A stretch of 64,000 nucleotides of DNA from Bradyrhizobium sp. CB1015. Its GTDB lineage: Bacteria > Pseudomonadota > Alphaproteobacteria > Rhizobiales > Xanthobacteraceae. The stretch lies in contig NZ_CP104174.1 of NCBI RefSeq assembly GCF_025200925.1, positions 3,410,001 to 3,474,000 of the forward strand. The letters are read 5' to 3'. Below, in pieces: positions 47,598-55,250 of the stretch. Numbering within the stretch: position 1 is the first letter of the stretch; every line of letters begins with the position of its first letter. The notes beneath the pieces are model-generated. The model was not told the origin of the DNA and searched no databases. It saw only the letters and a program-made list of their open reading frames with translations. The position numbers were made by a program, and so were the translations under genes.

Positions 47598-48289
47598 TGG
47601 CTTTGAGCAAGAAGATGCTGGAGCAAGAGCCCAGTGAAATTGAACTACTGCTGCCCTGGCACGCTGCCGGCACGCTGAACGCGCGCGATGCGCGCCGTGT
47701 CGAGGAAGCGCTGGCGCGCGATCCCGAGCTTGCCAGGCAATATGCTGCGATCCGCGCCGAGTACGAAGAGACCATCCACCTGAACGAGAGCTTAGGGGCG
47801 CCGTCGGCGCGCGCGATGCAGAAGCTGTTCGCCGCGATCGATGCCGAGCCGGCGCGGGCGAGCGGCTCGCTGCCTCTGTCGGCGCGCATCTCGACCTTCT
47901 TCGCGAGCCTGTCGCCGCGCACGCTGGCCTGGTCGGCGAGCCTCGGCGCCGTCGCGCTCGTGCTGCAGGCCGGCATCATCGGCGCCGTGCTGATGAAGAA
48001 CCAGCCCGCGACCTTCCACACTGCTTCGCTCTCGACCAGCGCGCCGATCACGCGCGAGCTCGGCAGCACGGCCGCGCCGGCGCGCGCGCTGGTGCGCTTC
48101 ACGCCCGAGGCGCGCGTCGCCGACATCACCGCGCTGCTCGACAGCTACCAGGCTTCGATCATCGGCGATGCCAAGGGCGGCATGTTCCGCCTCCAGTTCG
48201 ACAAGGCGATGAGCCAGGACGAGCTCGCTTCGCTGCTCGGCAGGATGCAGCGCGAGAAGCTCGTCAACCTCGCCGTCGCGGCGCCGTAG
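47594..48289 (+). CDS. Transmembrane anti-sigma factor with prodomain-like periplasmic domain
   Basis: 231-residue single-pass membrane protein, the probable anti-sigma of the overlapping sigma gene. The cytoplasmic part (1-105) has LLPWHAAGTLNARDARRVEEALARDPELARQYA; PWHxxGTL is typical of this anti-sigma class, but a full zinc-finger Cys set is absent. A membrane segment spans about 111-133. The periplasmic domain (about 165-230) reads ALVRFTPEARVADITALLDSYQASIIGDA-KGGMFRLQF, which resembles the prodomain/I9-like fold that precedes subtilases. The next gene is an exported subtilase with its own prodomain. The resemblance is a judgement by eye. Confidence 0.75.
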   Translation: MMALSKKMLEQEPSEIELLLPWHAAGTLNARDARRVEEALARDPELARQYAAIRAEYEETIHLNESLGAPSARAMQKLFAAIDAEPARASGSLPLSARISTFFASLSPRTLAWSASLGAVALVLQAGIIGAVLMKNQPATFHTASLSTSAPITRELGSTAAPARALVRFTPEARVADITALLDSYQASIIGDAKGGMFRLQFDKAMSQDELASLLGRMQREKLVNLAVAAP

Positions 48290-48305
48290 GCGCGCCGCCG
48301 AGCCG

Positions 48306-50021
48306 ATGACGGGCAAATCCGAGAGCAGGGTGCGCGCCGGGGCCTGCGCTTCATCCGTCGGTGTTGCGCTCCTGGTCGCCTCCTGTCTCGGCGTCGGGGT
48401 TGCGCAGGCGCAGGCGATCATGCGCACGCCCACGATCAGTGTGCCCTCGCGCACGCCGACCGTCTCTCCCAACATCACCCCGCGGGTCAGCCCGAACATC
48501 GCTGCGCGCGCGGTGAGCGTCGACCGCGGCCCGCGGACGATGGCGACCATTCCGCATACCACGACGTCCCGCATCCGGCCGACGACGCCGGTGCTGCCCT
48601 ATGCGCGTTACTCGCCGAACCTCTATCCGGCTTGCACCGCGCCCTATCGCAGTGGCGACGGCGAATGTCTGGCGCAGCCGAACGCGGGCGGCGAGGGCAC
48701 CGGAAAATCTGGCAAGAAGAGCGCCGGCAAAGGGCGCGGCAACAACACGCCGGTCGCGCTGATCTCGCGCAGCTTCGCAGGCGAATTCGTCGCCGAGATC
48801 GACGGCGCGCTGTCGATGGCCGAGGCCGACGAGCTGGCGCGTCGCCACGGCCTGACCCGCCTCGCTTCCGAGAATTTCCCGCTGATCGGAGCCACGTTCG
48901 GCCTGTTCCGCATCACCGACGGCCGGCCGTACGAAACCGTGCGGCGCGAATTCGCGGCCGACGGCAGCGTGCGCTCGCTGCAGCCGAACTTCCGCTACGT
49001 GCTCCAGGATCAGAAATCGCCGGCCACGGCCGAGGGCGACCCTGCGCAATATGCGCTGGCAAAGCTCCGCCTGCCGCAAGCGCATACGCTGGCGCACGGA
49101 GCCAACGTCACGATCGCCGTGATCGATTCCGGCGTCGACGCCCGGCATCCCGAGCTCGCCAATTCCGTTGCCGACAATTTCGACGCGCTCGGCAGTGCCG
49201 AAGGGCCGCATGTCCATGGCACCGGCATCGCCGGGGCGATCGCGGCCCATGCCCGTCTGATGGGCAGCGCGCCCGAAGCCCGCATCATCGCCATCCGGGC
49301 GTTCGGCGGTGCCAATGGCGGCGCCGAGAGCTCGTCCTACATTATCCTGCGTTCCCTGAATTACGCCGCCGAGCACGGCGCGCAGATCGTTAATATGAGC
49401 TTTGCCGGTCCGAAGGATGCGGTGATCGAGCGCGCGATCGCGGCGACGGCCGCGCGTGGTCTCGTGCTGATCGCGGCCGCCGGCAATGCCGGCGCGAAAT
49501 CGCCGCCGCTCTATCCGGCTGCCAATCCCAACGTGATTGCGGTCAGCGCGACGGATCAGCAGGACAGGCTGTTCGCCGCCTCGAACCGCGGCAACTATAT
49601 CGCGGTCGCAGCCCCCGGCGTCGACATCTTCCTGCCGGCACCCGACGGCAAGTACCAGATGACGTCGGGAACCTCGTTCTCGGCCGCCTATGTCTCAGGC
49701 GTCGCGGCGCTGCTGCTCGAGCGCAATTACGCACTCAAGCCGGAAGCGCTGCGCATGACGCTGGCGAAGACCGCGCGCGACCTCGGCTCACCCGGGCGTG
49801 ACGACCTCTTCGGCGACGGTCAGGCCGACGCCTTTGCCGCCGTCATGGCCATTCCCGCTGACAGCGCGACGCCGGTCGCTGCTGCCTCGGGTACAACAAA
49901 ACGTGAAGATGCGGGCAAGCGTCGCGACGAGCCGGGCATTCGCGCTATCGAGCAGCCTTCGCTGTCGAGTGCGGAGGATAAATCCGCGGTTTCTCAGGCA
50001 GATAGACCGGCGTCCCGATAG
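48306..50021 (+). CDS. Exported S8 (subtilisin-family) serine protease
   Basis: 571-residue secreted subtilase. Signal peptide (about 1-36, AQAQA), a Pro/Thr-rich stalk (40-100), a Gly/Lys-rich linker (125-148), an I9-like prodomain (about 159-234, FVAEIDGALSMAEADELAR...QPNFRYVL), and the catalytic domain to about 515. Triad: D274 (AVIDSGVDARHPE), H304 (HVHGTGIAG), S457 (SGTSFSAAYVSG); oxyanion Asn394 (AAGNAG). A disordered tail follows. It lies 16 bp after the anti-sigma gene, probably same operon, and a terminator follows. It could act on the anti-sigma or be controlled by it. Confidence 0.9.
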   Translation: MTGKSESRVRAGACASSVGVALLVASCLGVGVAQAQAIMRTPTISVPSRTPTVSPNITPRVSPNIAARAVSVDRGPRTMATIPHTTTSRIRPTTPVLPYARYSPNLYPACTAPYRSGDGECLAQPNAGGEGTGKSGKKSAGKGRGNNTPVALISRSFAGEFVAEIDGALSMAEADELARRHGLTRLASENFPLIGATFGLFRITDGRPYETVRREFAADGSVRSLQPNFRYVLQDQKSPATAEGDPAQYALAKLRLPQAHTLAHGANVTIAVIDSGVDARHPELANSVADNFDALGSAEGPHVHGTGIAGAIAAHARLMGSAPEARIIAIRAFGGANGGAESSSYIILRSLNYAAEHGAQIVNMSFAGPKDAVIERAIAATAARGLVLIAAAGNAGAKSPPLYPAANPNVIAVSATDQQDRLFAASNRGNYIAVAAPGVDIFLPAPDGKYQMTSGTSFSAAYVSGVAALLLERNYALKPEALRMTLAKTARDLGSPGRDDLFGDGQADAFAAVMAIPADSATPVAAASGTTKREDAGKRRDEPGIRAIEQPSLSSAEDKSAVSQADRPASR

Positions 50022-50181
50022 CGGCCGCGACAAAGCTGCGCGCTCGCCGAAGGCTAAAAAATCAAACCCCGCATTGAACGTTCAGCCCGCTGCCCCGACC
50101 AACTGATGTGGGAGCGGTCATCCCTCCCCATCAGTCATATCAGGCGCGAGCGCCCATCCACCCCAAGCGCCCATATGGCTC

Positions 50182-50220
50182 GACCCGTCCGGTTGTCCCC
50201 CCGGACGGGTCTTTTCTTTT
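50182..50220 (+). terminator. Intrinsic terminator after the S8 protease operon
   Basis: A perfect 11-bp stem (50182-50192 with 50201-50211), an 8-nt loop and CTTTTCTTTT. It lies 160 bp beyond the protease stop and is the likely end of the sigma/anti-sigma/protease transcript. The 160 bp between hold no gene. Confidence 0.85.
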
Positions 50221-50222
50221 CA

Positions 50223-50321
50223 GAGCGTTTTTGAGCGAAGTGGATGCCGGCTCGCGTGAAGAAAACGCGTCAAAACAAGAATCTAGAGCTTCGATTGTGA
50301 TTCAATCAGAACCGAAGCTCC
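50223..50321. repeat. Rhizobial dispersed repeat (GAGCTTCG...CGAAGCTC)
   Basis: A stretch reading GCGTTTTTGAGCGAAGTGG ... AAACGCGTCAAAACAAGAATC followed by inverted GAGCTTCG (50286-50293) and CGAAGCTC (50313-50320). I recall this as a very common Bradyrhizobium intergenic sequence. Between it and the next gene (50322-50605) nothing else was recognised apart from the promoter of that gene. Confidence 0.65.
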
Positions 50322-50605
50322 AGGCGTCCGATTTTTTGAAGCTTCGCATCCGTTCAGCTTGCGGTTGAAGATCGCCGCGGCCTCGGTCGTCGTCGCGCGC
50401 GTGGTGCGCCGCAAGTCCGTTATGCTTGTGCGAAGCTTGACTCGAAAACACAGCAATTCTCCGCACGACTACGGTGTCTGACAACCAATGCCGCGTCGTT
50501 GCTGGACAAGTCAAAACTTTTCCACAAAATATTCATGTCGCGTCTAAATTGATTCGTGTGCGTTGCGTCCCCCCGCCTCCGTGTTTTCTCCTGACGGGCT
50601 GGTTC

Positions 50606-51364
50606 ATGACACATCGCCAAGAGTTCGTTCGCGACGCGGCCGGCAGCCGCCAAATCGCGGCGCGCTGGTGCGCTCTCGCCGAGCAACGCCTGCAACATCT
50701 CTCCGAGATGTTCGAGACCGGGCGCTGGCGCCGCTATCATTCCGAGATCGCGTTCCTCGAAAACATCCAGGAAGCCAAGCGCGCCGTCCAGACCTGGCGC
50801 GCGCTCGCGACCGGCGGGGATGTCGCCGAGGCGGCCGCGAGCGTGACGCCGGCATTCGGTTGGTCGCCCGCGACGATGCCCCGCATGGCGCCGCGCGAGC
50901 AGGCGCAGACCGTGCAGCTCAAGACCTTGCAGCCAAAGGCCGTTCACATCGCTCCCGAGACCGCGACGCCGGTCAGGCTCGATCCGAAACCGGACGTGCT
51001 CGCGGAGATCACCGAAGCCCCGATCGCGCCGCTTGCCATGCCCGTAGCTTGGCCGTCGTTCGTCGCGCCTAGCGAGATGCCGCCGCTCAGGGCTCCCGCT
51101 GCGAAGGCACCGTTCACCGCGCCTGCCGTGAGATCGCCGCTCGCCGAGCCGGGCGCAACCGCGCCATTCACCGCGCCGGAAGTGAGGCCGCCGGTGCCTG
51201 CCGCGAAGCCGCCGAAGACCGCGCCTGCAGCGATGGCGGCGCTGCTGCCGCAGTTCGCCCCTCCCGCCGAGGAAATCGTCGCCGCCCCCGAGCGCGTCGT
51301 CGAATTCACCTTCAGCCTCGACGGCCTGGAAGCGAAGTACCCGCTGCTCAGGAACGCGTTCTAG
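50606..51364 (+). CDS. TIGR03809-like protein with Pro/Ala-rich repeats
   Basis: 252-residue protein of a Bradyrhizobium/Rhodopseudomonas-type family recalled as TIGR03809. The conserved part is the N-terminal helix region (about 1-60): ARWCALAEQRLQHLSEMFETGRWRRYHSEIAFLENIQEAKRAVQTWR. A long Pro/Ala-rich middle (about 75-220) contains repeats of the type APFTAPAVRSP / APFTAPEVRPP. The C-terminus VEFTFSLDGLEAKYPLLRNAF looks conserved. ATG 50606 begins at the family start; an open frame runs 44 codons upstream through the promoter. No enzyme motif. A TIGR03808-like gene is nearby. Confidence 0.7.
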   Translation: MTHRQEFVRDAAGSRQIAARWCALAEQRLQHLSEMFETGRWRRYHSEIAFLENIQEAKRAVQTWRALATGGDVAEAAASVTPAFGWSPATMPRMAPREQAQTVQLKTLQPKAVHIAPETATPVRLDPKPDVLAEITEAPIAPLAMPVAWPSFVAPSEMPPLRAPAAKAPFTAPAVRSPLAEPGATAPFTAPEVRPPVPAAKPPKTAPAAMAALLPQFAPPAEEIVAAPERVVEFTFSLDGLEAKYPLLRNAF

Positions 51365-51400
51365 CGAGGCCTACGGGGAAGCCGCAGCGTCCTCTCAACT

Positions 51401-51459
51401 CCGTCATCCAGGCGCGAGACACGTGGCGCAGGGCGCCACGTGGGGAGCCTCGAAGGATG
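51401..51459. repeat. Palindrome family E, copy 1 (left of GIY-YIG gene)
   Basis: Starts CCGTCATCC and ends GGGAGCCTCGAAGGATG (51443-51459). The last 17 bp are exactly complementary to 51797-51813 in copy 2, which lies inverted on the other side of the GIY-YIG gene. Confidence 0.85.
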
Positions 51460-51488
51460 CGCGGCCTGGCTGTCTCCCCAACAAACGC

Positions 51489-51791
51489 TTACGTCTTCGG
51501 CGCTCCCGCGCGCCGCCGTGCAAGCTGACTCACCGACTTCCAATCCGAACGGATGAGCGCTTCCTTCTTGGCGCGGCTCCAACCTTTGAGCTGTCGCTCG
51601 GCAGCAATACCGTCGGTGATCCGATCAAAATACTCCGACCACACCAGGACGACCGGGCGCCGTGAGAAGGTGTATCCTGGATGAGCTCCCGCATTGTGCT
51701 CATCGACTCGCTTGGACGTGTCCTCGCCGGTGGCGCTCCCGATATAGAACGAGCCATCCGCGCAGCGCAGCATGTAGACATAGATGCCCAC
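51489..51791 (-). CDS. Small GIY-YIG domain protein
   Basis: 100-residue GIY-YIG domain protein of the stand-alone UPF0213/YhbQ type. VYMLRCADGSFYIGSATG carries the two halves of the motif (VYML in place of GIY, then YIG); conserved Arg and Glu follow (KRVDEHNAGAHPGYTFSRRPVVLVW, ITDGIAAERQLKGWSRAKKEALI). A GTG start at 51791 was chosen; the frame stays open into the repeat upstream. Stand-alone GIY-YIG proteins may cut or nick DNA, but their role is not settled. It is flanked by inverted copies of palindrome family E, so it may belong to a repeat-associated element. Confidence 0.75.
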   Translation of the reverse strand: MGIYVYMLRCADGSFYIGSATGEDTSKRVDEHNAGAHPGYTFSRRPVVLVWSEYFDRITDGIAAERQLKGWSRAKKEALIRSDWKSVSQLARRRAGAPKT

Positions 51792-51795
51792 AACA

Positions 51796-51857
51796 TCATC
51801 CTTCGAGGCTCCCGGCACAGTGCTCCGCACTGCGCCGCTCGCACCTCAGGATGACGG
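51796..51857. repeat. Palindrome family E, copy 2 (inverted, right of GIY-YIG gene)
   Basis: Begins TCATCCTTCGAGGCTCCC (51797-51813 is exactly complementary to copy 1) and ends CAGGATGACGG. It starts 5 bp from the GIY-YIG start codon. The outer ends CCGTCATCC (51401-51409) and GGATGACGG (51849-51857) make terminal inverted repeats around the gene. Confidence 0.85.
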
Positions 51858-51903
51858 CAGTATTCCGGTTCTCAAGTTTTGATGAAACAACCGCAGGCTC
51901 TTC

Positions 51904-51964
51904 CGTCATCCTGAGGCGCTCGCCATGGGACGCAGCGCGTCCCATGGGGAGCCTCGAAGGATGA
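51904..51964. repeat. Palindrome family E, copy 3
   Basis: CGTCATCCTGAGGCGCTCGCC...GGGGAGCCTCGAAGGATGA, in the same orientation as copy 1. It lies between copy 2 and the TIGR03808-like gene. Degenerate members also lie at 59245-59378. Confidence 0.85.
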
Positions 51965-51986
51965 ACGGCCCGGCCGTCAACCGCGC

Positions 51987-53357
51987 CTACCTTCGCACCG
52001 CATTGCCGCCGACCACCAGCTGCGCGAAACGTTGTGCGCCGTCGGCTGACAGATCCGACGTCACCGCGCGGGCGTGATCGAGGCCGACCACGGCGCCGCG
52101 CGGCGTCTCGGAGATCATGTTGTTATTGACGAGCGCGGTGCCGGCGCCCGGCACGACGGAGACGCCGACGCCGGCCAGCGCCTTGCGGATCACGTTGCCC
52201 GTGATCGCGACGTCGCGCAGATATTTGCCCCAGCCGGCGACGATGCCGTAGGACGGCGCGTTCTCGATCACGTTGCCGGTCACCGAAGAATCCGCCTCGA
52301 TGTAGATGCCGACGCCGGCATCGTCGTCGGGCGCGGTCCCGATCGGCCGCTTCGGGATCAGGTTGCGGATGATGTTGCCCTGGACCACCGCGATGCGGCC
52401 GCCCTCGTTGAAATTGCACACGGAGACGCCGACGGCTGCGCCGTCCACAATGTTGTTGGCGATTACCGCCGCCTCGAACGCGAACTCGGAATAGAGCGCG
52501 ACCTCGCGCACGTCGCTGACGCTGTTGCCCGTGATGTGGATGTTCGAGGCCGAGTTGCCGCGCACGGCCGAATAGTCGCAATTCCTGATGCGGTTGCCGC
52601 GCACGATCACGTTGCCGGCGCGAAAGGCGTTGATGGCATTGCCGTACTGGCCCGAGCCGCCGGGGCCGGCCTTGATGTTCTCGATGCGGTTGTCGGCGAG
52701 CAGCGTGCCGTCATCGCCGATCGCGGTGCGCAGGACCTCGATCCCGTTGTCGTTGGTGCCGAGAATCGTGTTGCGGCAGACACTGAGACCCCTGGCGTCG
52801 AACGACACGATCGCCGTTACCGCGACGCCGGTGAAGATATTGCCGGAGATGTCGCCCGCGACCTGCTCGAGCCAGATGCCGCTGCCGCCCGAGTTCGTGA
52901 TCTCGCAAGCGGTGATGCGCACATCGCGCCCGCCGAGAACGTGGATCAGGCCGCGCCGTGTCGGCAGTGCAACGCCGCCGCCGTCGAACGTGATGCCGGT
53001 GAGGTCGATCGCATCGGAGCCGTCGCTCTGGATCGCCGAGGCCCCGCCGGTGAAGACGAGCTTGGTCGCGCCGCGCACGCCGATCAGCTGTGCGCCGTTC
53101 GGCAGCCGCAACAGACCGGTCCGGTACACGCCCGGCGGCAAGGCGAGCGGCAATTGCGCCCGCGCGGCCTCGTCGATGGCACGCTGCAGCGCGCGGGTCT
53201 GGTCCTCGCTGCTGCCGGGCCGCACACCATATTGCGTGGCATCGCGGCCGAGCAGCGACGTCAGCGGCGCCGCGCGTGCGGCGTCAACAGGCATGGCCAG
53301 CGCACCGGCAATGCCGGCGGTCGAAGCCCCGATGAGATGACGGCGATTGAGGTCCAT
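51987..53357 (-). CDS. TIGR03808-like Tat-exported beta-helix repeat protein
   Basis: 456-residue exported protein. The twin-arginine signal MDLNRRHLIGASTAGIAGAL (about 1-33) precedes a pectin-lyase-like N-terminal motif (TRALQRAIDEAARAQLPLALPPGVYRTGLLRLPNGAQLIG) and a right-handed beta-helix of parallel repeats (about 85-430) rich in SNxI/GNxI turns (for example VIVRGNRIRNCDYSAVRGNSASNIHITGNSVSD). The family is TIGR03808 from memory. ATG 53357 starts at the Tat signal; an ORF extends 43 codons upstream. It may bind or modify a polysaccharide; no catalytic residues assigned. Confidence 0.78.
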   Translation of the reverse strand: MDLNRRHLIGASTAGIAGALAMPVDAARAAPLTSLLGRDATQYGVRPGSSEDQTRALQRAIDEAARAQLPLALPPGVYRTGLLRLPNGAQLIGVRGATKLVFTGGASAIQSDGSDAIDLTGITFDGGGVALPTRRGLIHVLGGRDVRITACEITNSGGSGIWLEQVAGDISGNIFTGVAVTAIVSFDARGLSVCRNTILGTNDNGIEVLRTAIGDDGTLLADNRIENIKAGPGGSGQYGNAINAFRAGNVIVRGNRIRNCDYSAVRGNSASNIHITGNSVSDVREVALYSEFAFEAAVIANNIVDGAAVGVSVCNFNEGGRIAVVQGNIIRNLIPKRPIGTAPDDDAGVGIYIEADSSVTGNVIENAPSYGIVAGWGKYLRDVAITGNVIRKALAGVGVSVVPGAGTALVNNNMISETPRGAVVGLDHARAVTSDLSADGAQRFAQLVVGGNAVRR

Positions 53358-53472
53358 GACGCGTCCTCCGGCGGACGCGGGAGGTGTCCGCAGCGGACTA
53401 GGTAGCGCAGGGCAGGCGAGAGCGCGGGAGATTGTTCGCAGTAGGGTTAAATGTTTACCGCAAAGACGGTGC

Positions 53473-53559
53473 CGTAGGGTGGGCAAAGGCGGCGCTTGCG
53501 CCGTGCCACCTATCCAAGAAAGTAAAAGACGTGGGCACGCTTCGCTTTGCCCACCCTAC
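53473..53559. repeat. Dispersed palindrome, family F
   Basis: GTAGGGTGGGCAAAG (53473-53487) and CTTTGCCCACCCTAC (53545-53559) are perfect 15-bp arms. The middle has GGCGGCGCTTGCGCC. It lies between the convergent-adjacent TIGR03808-like and pyroglutamyl-peptidase genes and overlaps the 3' end of the latter by 4 bp. Confidence 0.8.
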
Positions 53560-54212
53560 GACACCTCAGCGTTCCGCGCCTTCCGCGCCAAACCCACTAT
53601 CTCCATCAGCATCGCTTCCCCCGCATCCACCAGGTCCTCCAGCGTGATGCGGCCTGCTCCCTTGCGCCGCACGGCGCCGCTGCGCGCAAGCAGGGGAATG
53701 TGGATGAACGCCGCAAGCCTGGGCCCGCCCGCCTTCACGTGCTCGATCGCGCGCCAGCTCAGATAGTTGCAGAGATAGGCGCCGGCATCGCGGGAGGGAC
53801 GCGCGTCGATGCCGGTAAGGCGCGCGGCGCGCAGCAGCCTTGCGCTGTGCGGGCCGAACATCATCGCGTCCGCATGACCGACGATGCCGCGCTTGGCCGA
53901 GCGGGTGTTGGTCGCATCGGGCCAGAGCATGGTGACGGCGTTGCGCGCCCGCGTCTCGATGCGCAGGTAAGGCGTGCGGGCGGCGAGGCCGAACATCAGG
54001 AGCGCGTCGGGCTTTTGCGCAGCGAGCACGTCGGGCAATTGGCGGTCGACCGCGGCATAGGTGACCGGGAAGATGTGGCTCGACAGCGCGACATCGTCGA
54101 GCGCAGGCCGGCGCAATTGCGCCAGCCGCGCCACCAGCGGCTGGGTCGGATTATAAGGCGCGCCGGGAAACGGACCGAAGCCGGTGAGGAGAATGCGGAG
54201 CTTGTCGCTCAT
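53556..54212 (-). CDS. pcp: Pyroglutamyl-peptidase I-like protein
   Basis: 218-residue C15-family peptidase that removes N-terminal pyroglutamate. Start MSDKLRILLTGFGPFPGAPYNPTQPL matches the family N-terminus, ATG 54212. The catalytic Glu is probably in YLRIETRARN (about 87), Cys in GAYLCNYLSW (about 147) and His in AAFIHIPLL (about 169). It overlaps meaB by 4 bp (ATGA), so probably co-expressed with it. The 3' end runs into palindrome family F. Physiological link with MeaB is not obvious. Confidence 0.82.
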   Translation of the reverse strand: MSDKLRILLTGFGPFPGAPYNPTQPLVARLAQLRRPALDDVALSSHIFPVTYAAVDRQLPDVLAAQKPDALLMFGLAARTPYLRIETRARNAVTMLWPDATNTRSAKRGIVGHADAMMFGPHSARLLRAARLTGIDARPSRDAGAYLCNYLSWRAIEHVKAGGPRLAAFIHIPLLARSGAVRRKGAGRITLEDLVDAGEAMLMEIVGLARKARNAEVS

Positions 54213-55198
54213 TGCAGCAACTCCAGGATCTGCTCGGCGGCGAGCGCCGGCGTGAGATGGCCATCGGCGACCTCGGCCTCGATCTTGCGGACCTTGGTCC
54301 GCACCGAGGCCTCGCTGCGCAGCCGCGCCAGCATGCGCTGCTCCAGCATCGACCACATCCACTTCACCTGCTGCTCGCGCCGCCGCGCGGCGAAATCGCC
54401 GGACGCGTTCATCGCCTTGCGATGATCCAGAACCTTCTGCCAGATCTTTGCGATGCCCTCGCCAGTCAGCGCCGAATAGGTCTCGACCGGCGGATGCCAA
54501 TGCTCGGACCGGGGGCTGAGGATATGCAGCGCGCCGCGATAGTCGGCCGCGGTAATCTTGGCGCGCTTCAGATTGTCGCCATCGGCCTTGTTGATCGCGA
54601 TCATGTCGGCGAGCTCGACCAGGCCCTTCTTGATGCCCTGCAGTTCGTCGCCGCCGCCCGGCAGCATGAGGGCGAGGAAGAAGTCGGTCATGTCGCAGAC
54701 CGCGGTCTCGGACTGGCCGATGCCGACGGTCTCCACCAGCACGACGCCGAATCCGGCGGCCTCGCACAGCAGCATCGCCTCGCGCGTCTTGGCGGCGACG
54801 CCGCCGAGCGTGCCCGAGGACGGCGAGGGGCGGATGAAGGCGTCATCAGACGCCGACAGCCGCGCCATCCGGGTCTTGTCGCCGAGGATCGAGCCGCCGC
54901 TGCGCGCCGAGGACGGATCGACCGCGAGCACCGCGACCTTGTGACCCTGCTCGATGAGATACGTACCCAGCGCATCGATGGTGGTGGATTTGCCGACGCC
55001 GGGCGAACCGGTAATGCCGACGCGAAACGCCTTGCCGGTGTCGGGCAGCAGCATCTGCACCAGCTCCCGCGCCAGCGCCTGGTGGTCGCTGCGCCGGCTC
55101 TCCACCAGCGTGATGGCCCGGGCGAGGGCCGCACGACTGCCGGCGCGCACGTCGCGGGCGAGGGTCTTGACGTCGAGCGAGGCCTTCTTCTCAGTCAT
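54209..55198 (-). CDS. meaB: MeaB/ArgK-type GTPase, methylmalonyl-CoA mutase chaperone
   Basis: 329-residue G3E GTPase that gates cobalamin loading and protects methylmalonyl-CoA mutase. Walker A: VGITGSPGVGKSTTIDAL (about 60-77); VLAVDPSSARSGGSILGDKTRM (switch region, about 89); VVLVETVGIGQSETAV (Walker B, about 150); AINKADGDN (about 202, base recognition). The C-terminal helical dimerisation region ends LAAEQILELLQ. It is the upstream gene of a pair with pcp. MutB and mutA are encoded 5-9 kb away on the same strand, which supports the assignment. Confidence 0.92.
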   Translation of the reverse strand: MTEKKASLDVKTLARDVRAGSRAALARAITLVESRRSDHQALARELVQMLLPDTGKAFRVGITGSPGVGKSTTIDALGTYLIEQGHKVAVLAVDPSSARSGGSILGDKTRMARLSASDDAFIRPSPSSGTLGGVAAKTREAMLLCEAAGFGVVLVETVGIGQSETAVCDMTDFFLALMLPGGGDELQGIKKGLVELADMIAINKADGDNLKRAKITAADYRGALHILSPRSEHWHPPVETYSALTGEGIAKIWQKVLDHRKAMNASGDFAARRREQQVKWMWSMLEQRMLARLRSEASVRTKVRKIEAEVADGHLTPALAAEQILELLQ

Positions 55199-55250
55199 GC
55201 CTCTGCTTTACAACGCCGAGGCGGGGCAGGCGAGGCCCGCCCGCCTGATA

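Noticed and set aside
53556..54767. 403-residue version of the pyroglutamyl-peptidase gene
   Set aside because: The first 185 residues are the antisense-free shadow of meaB; family similarity starts at ATG 54212.
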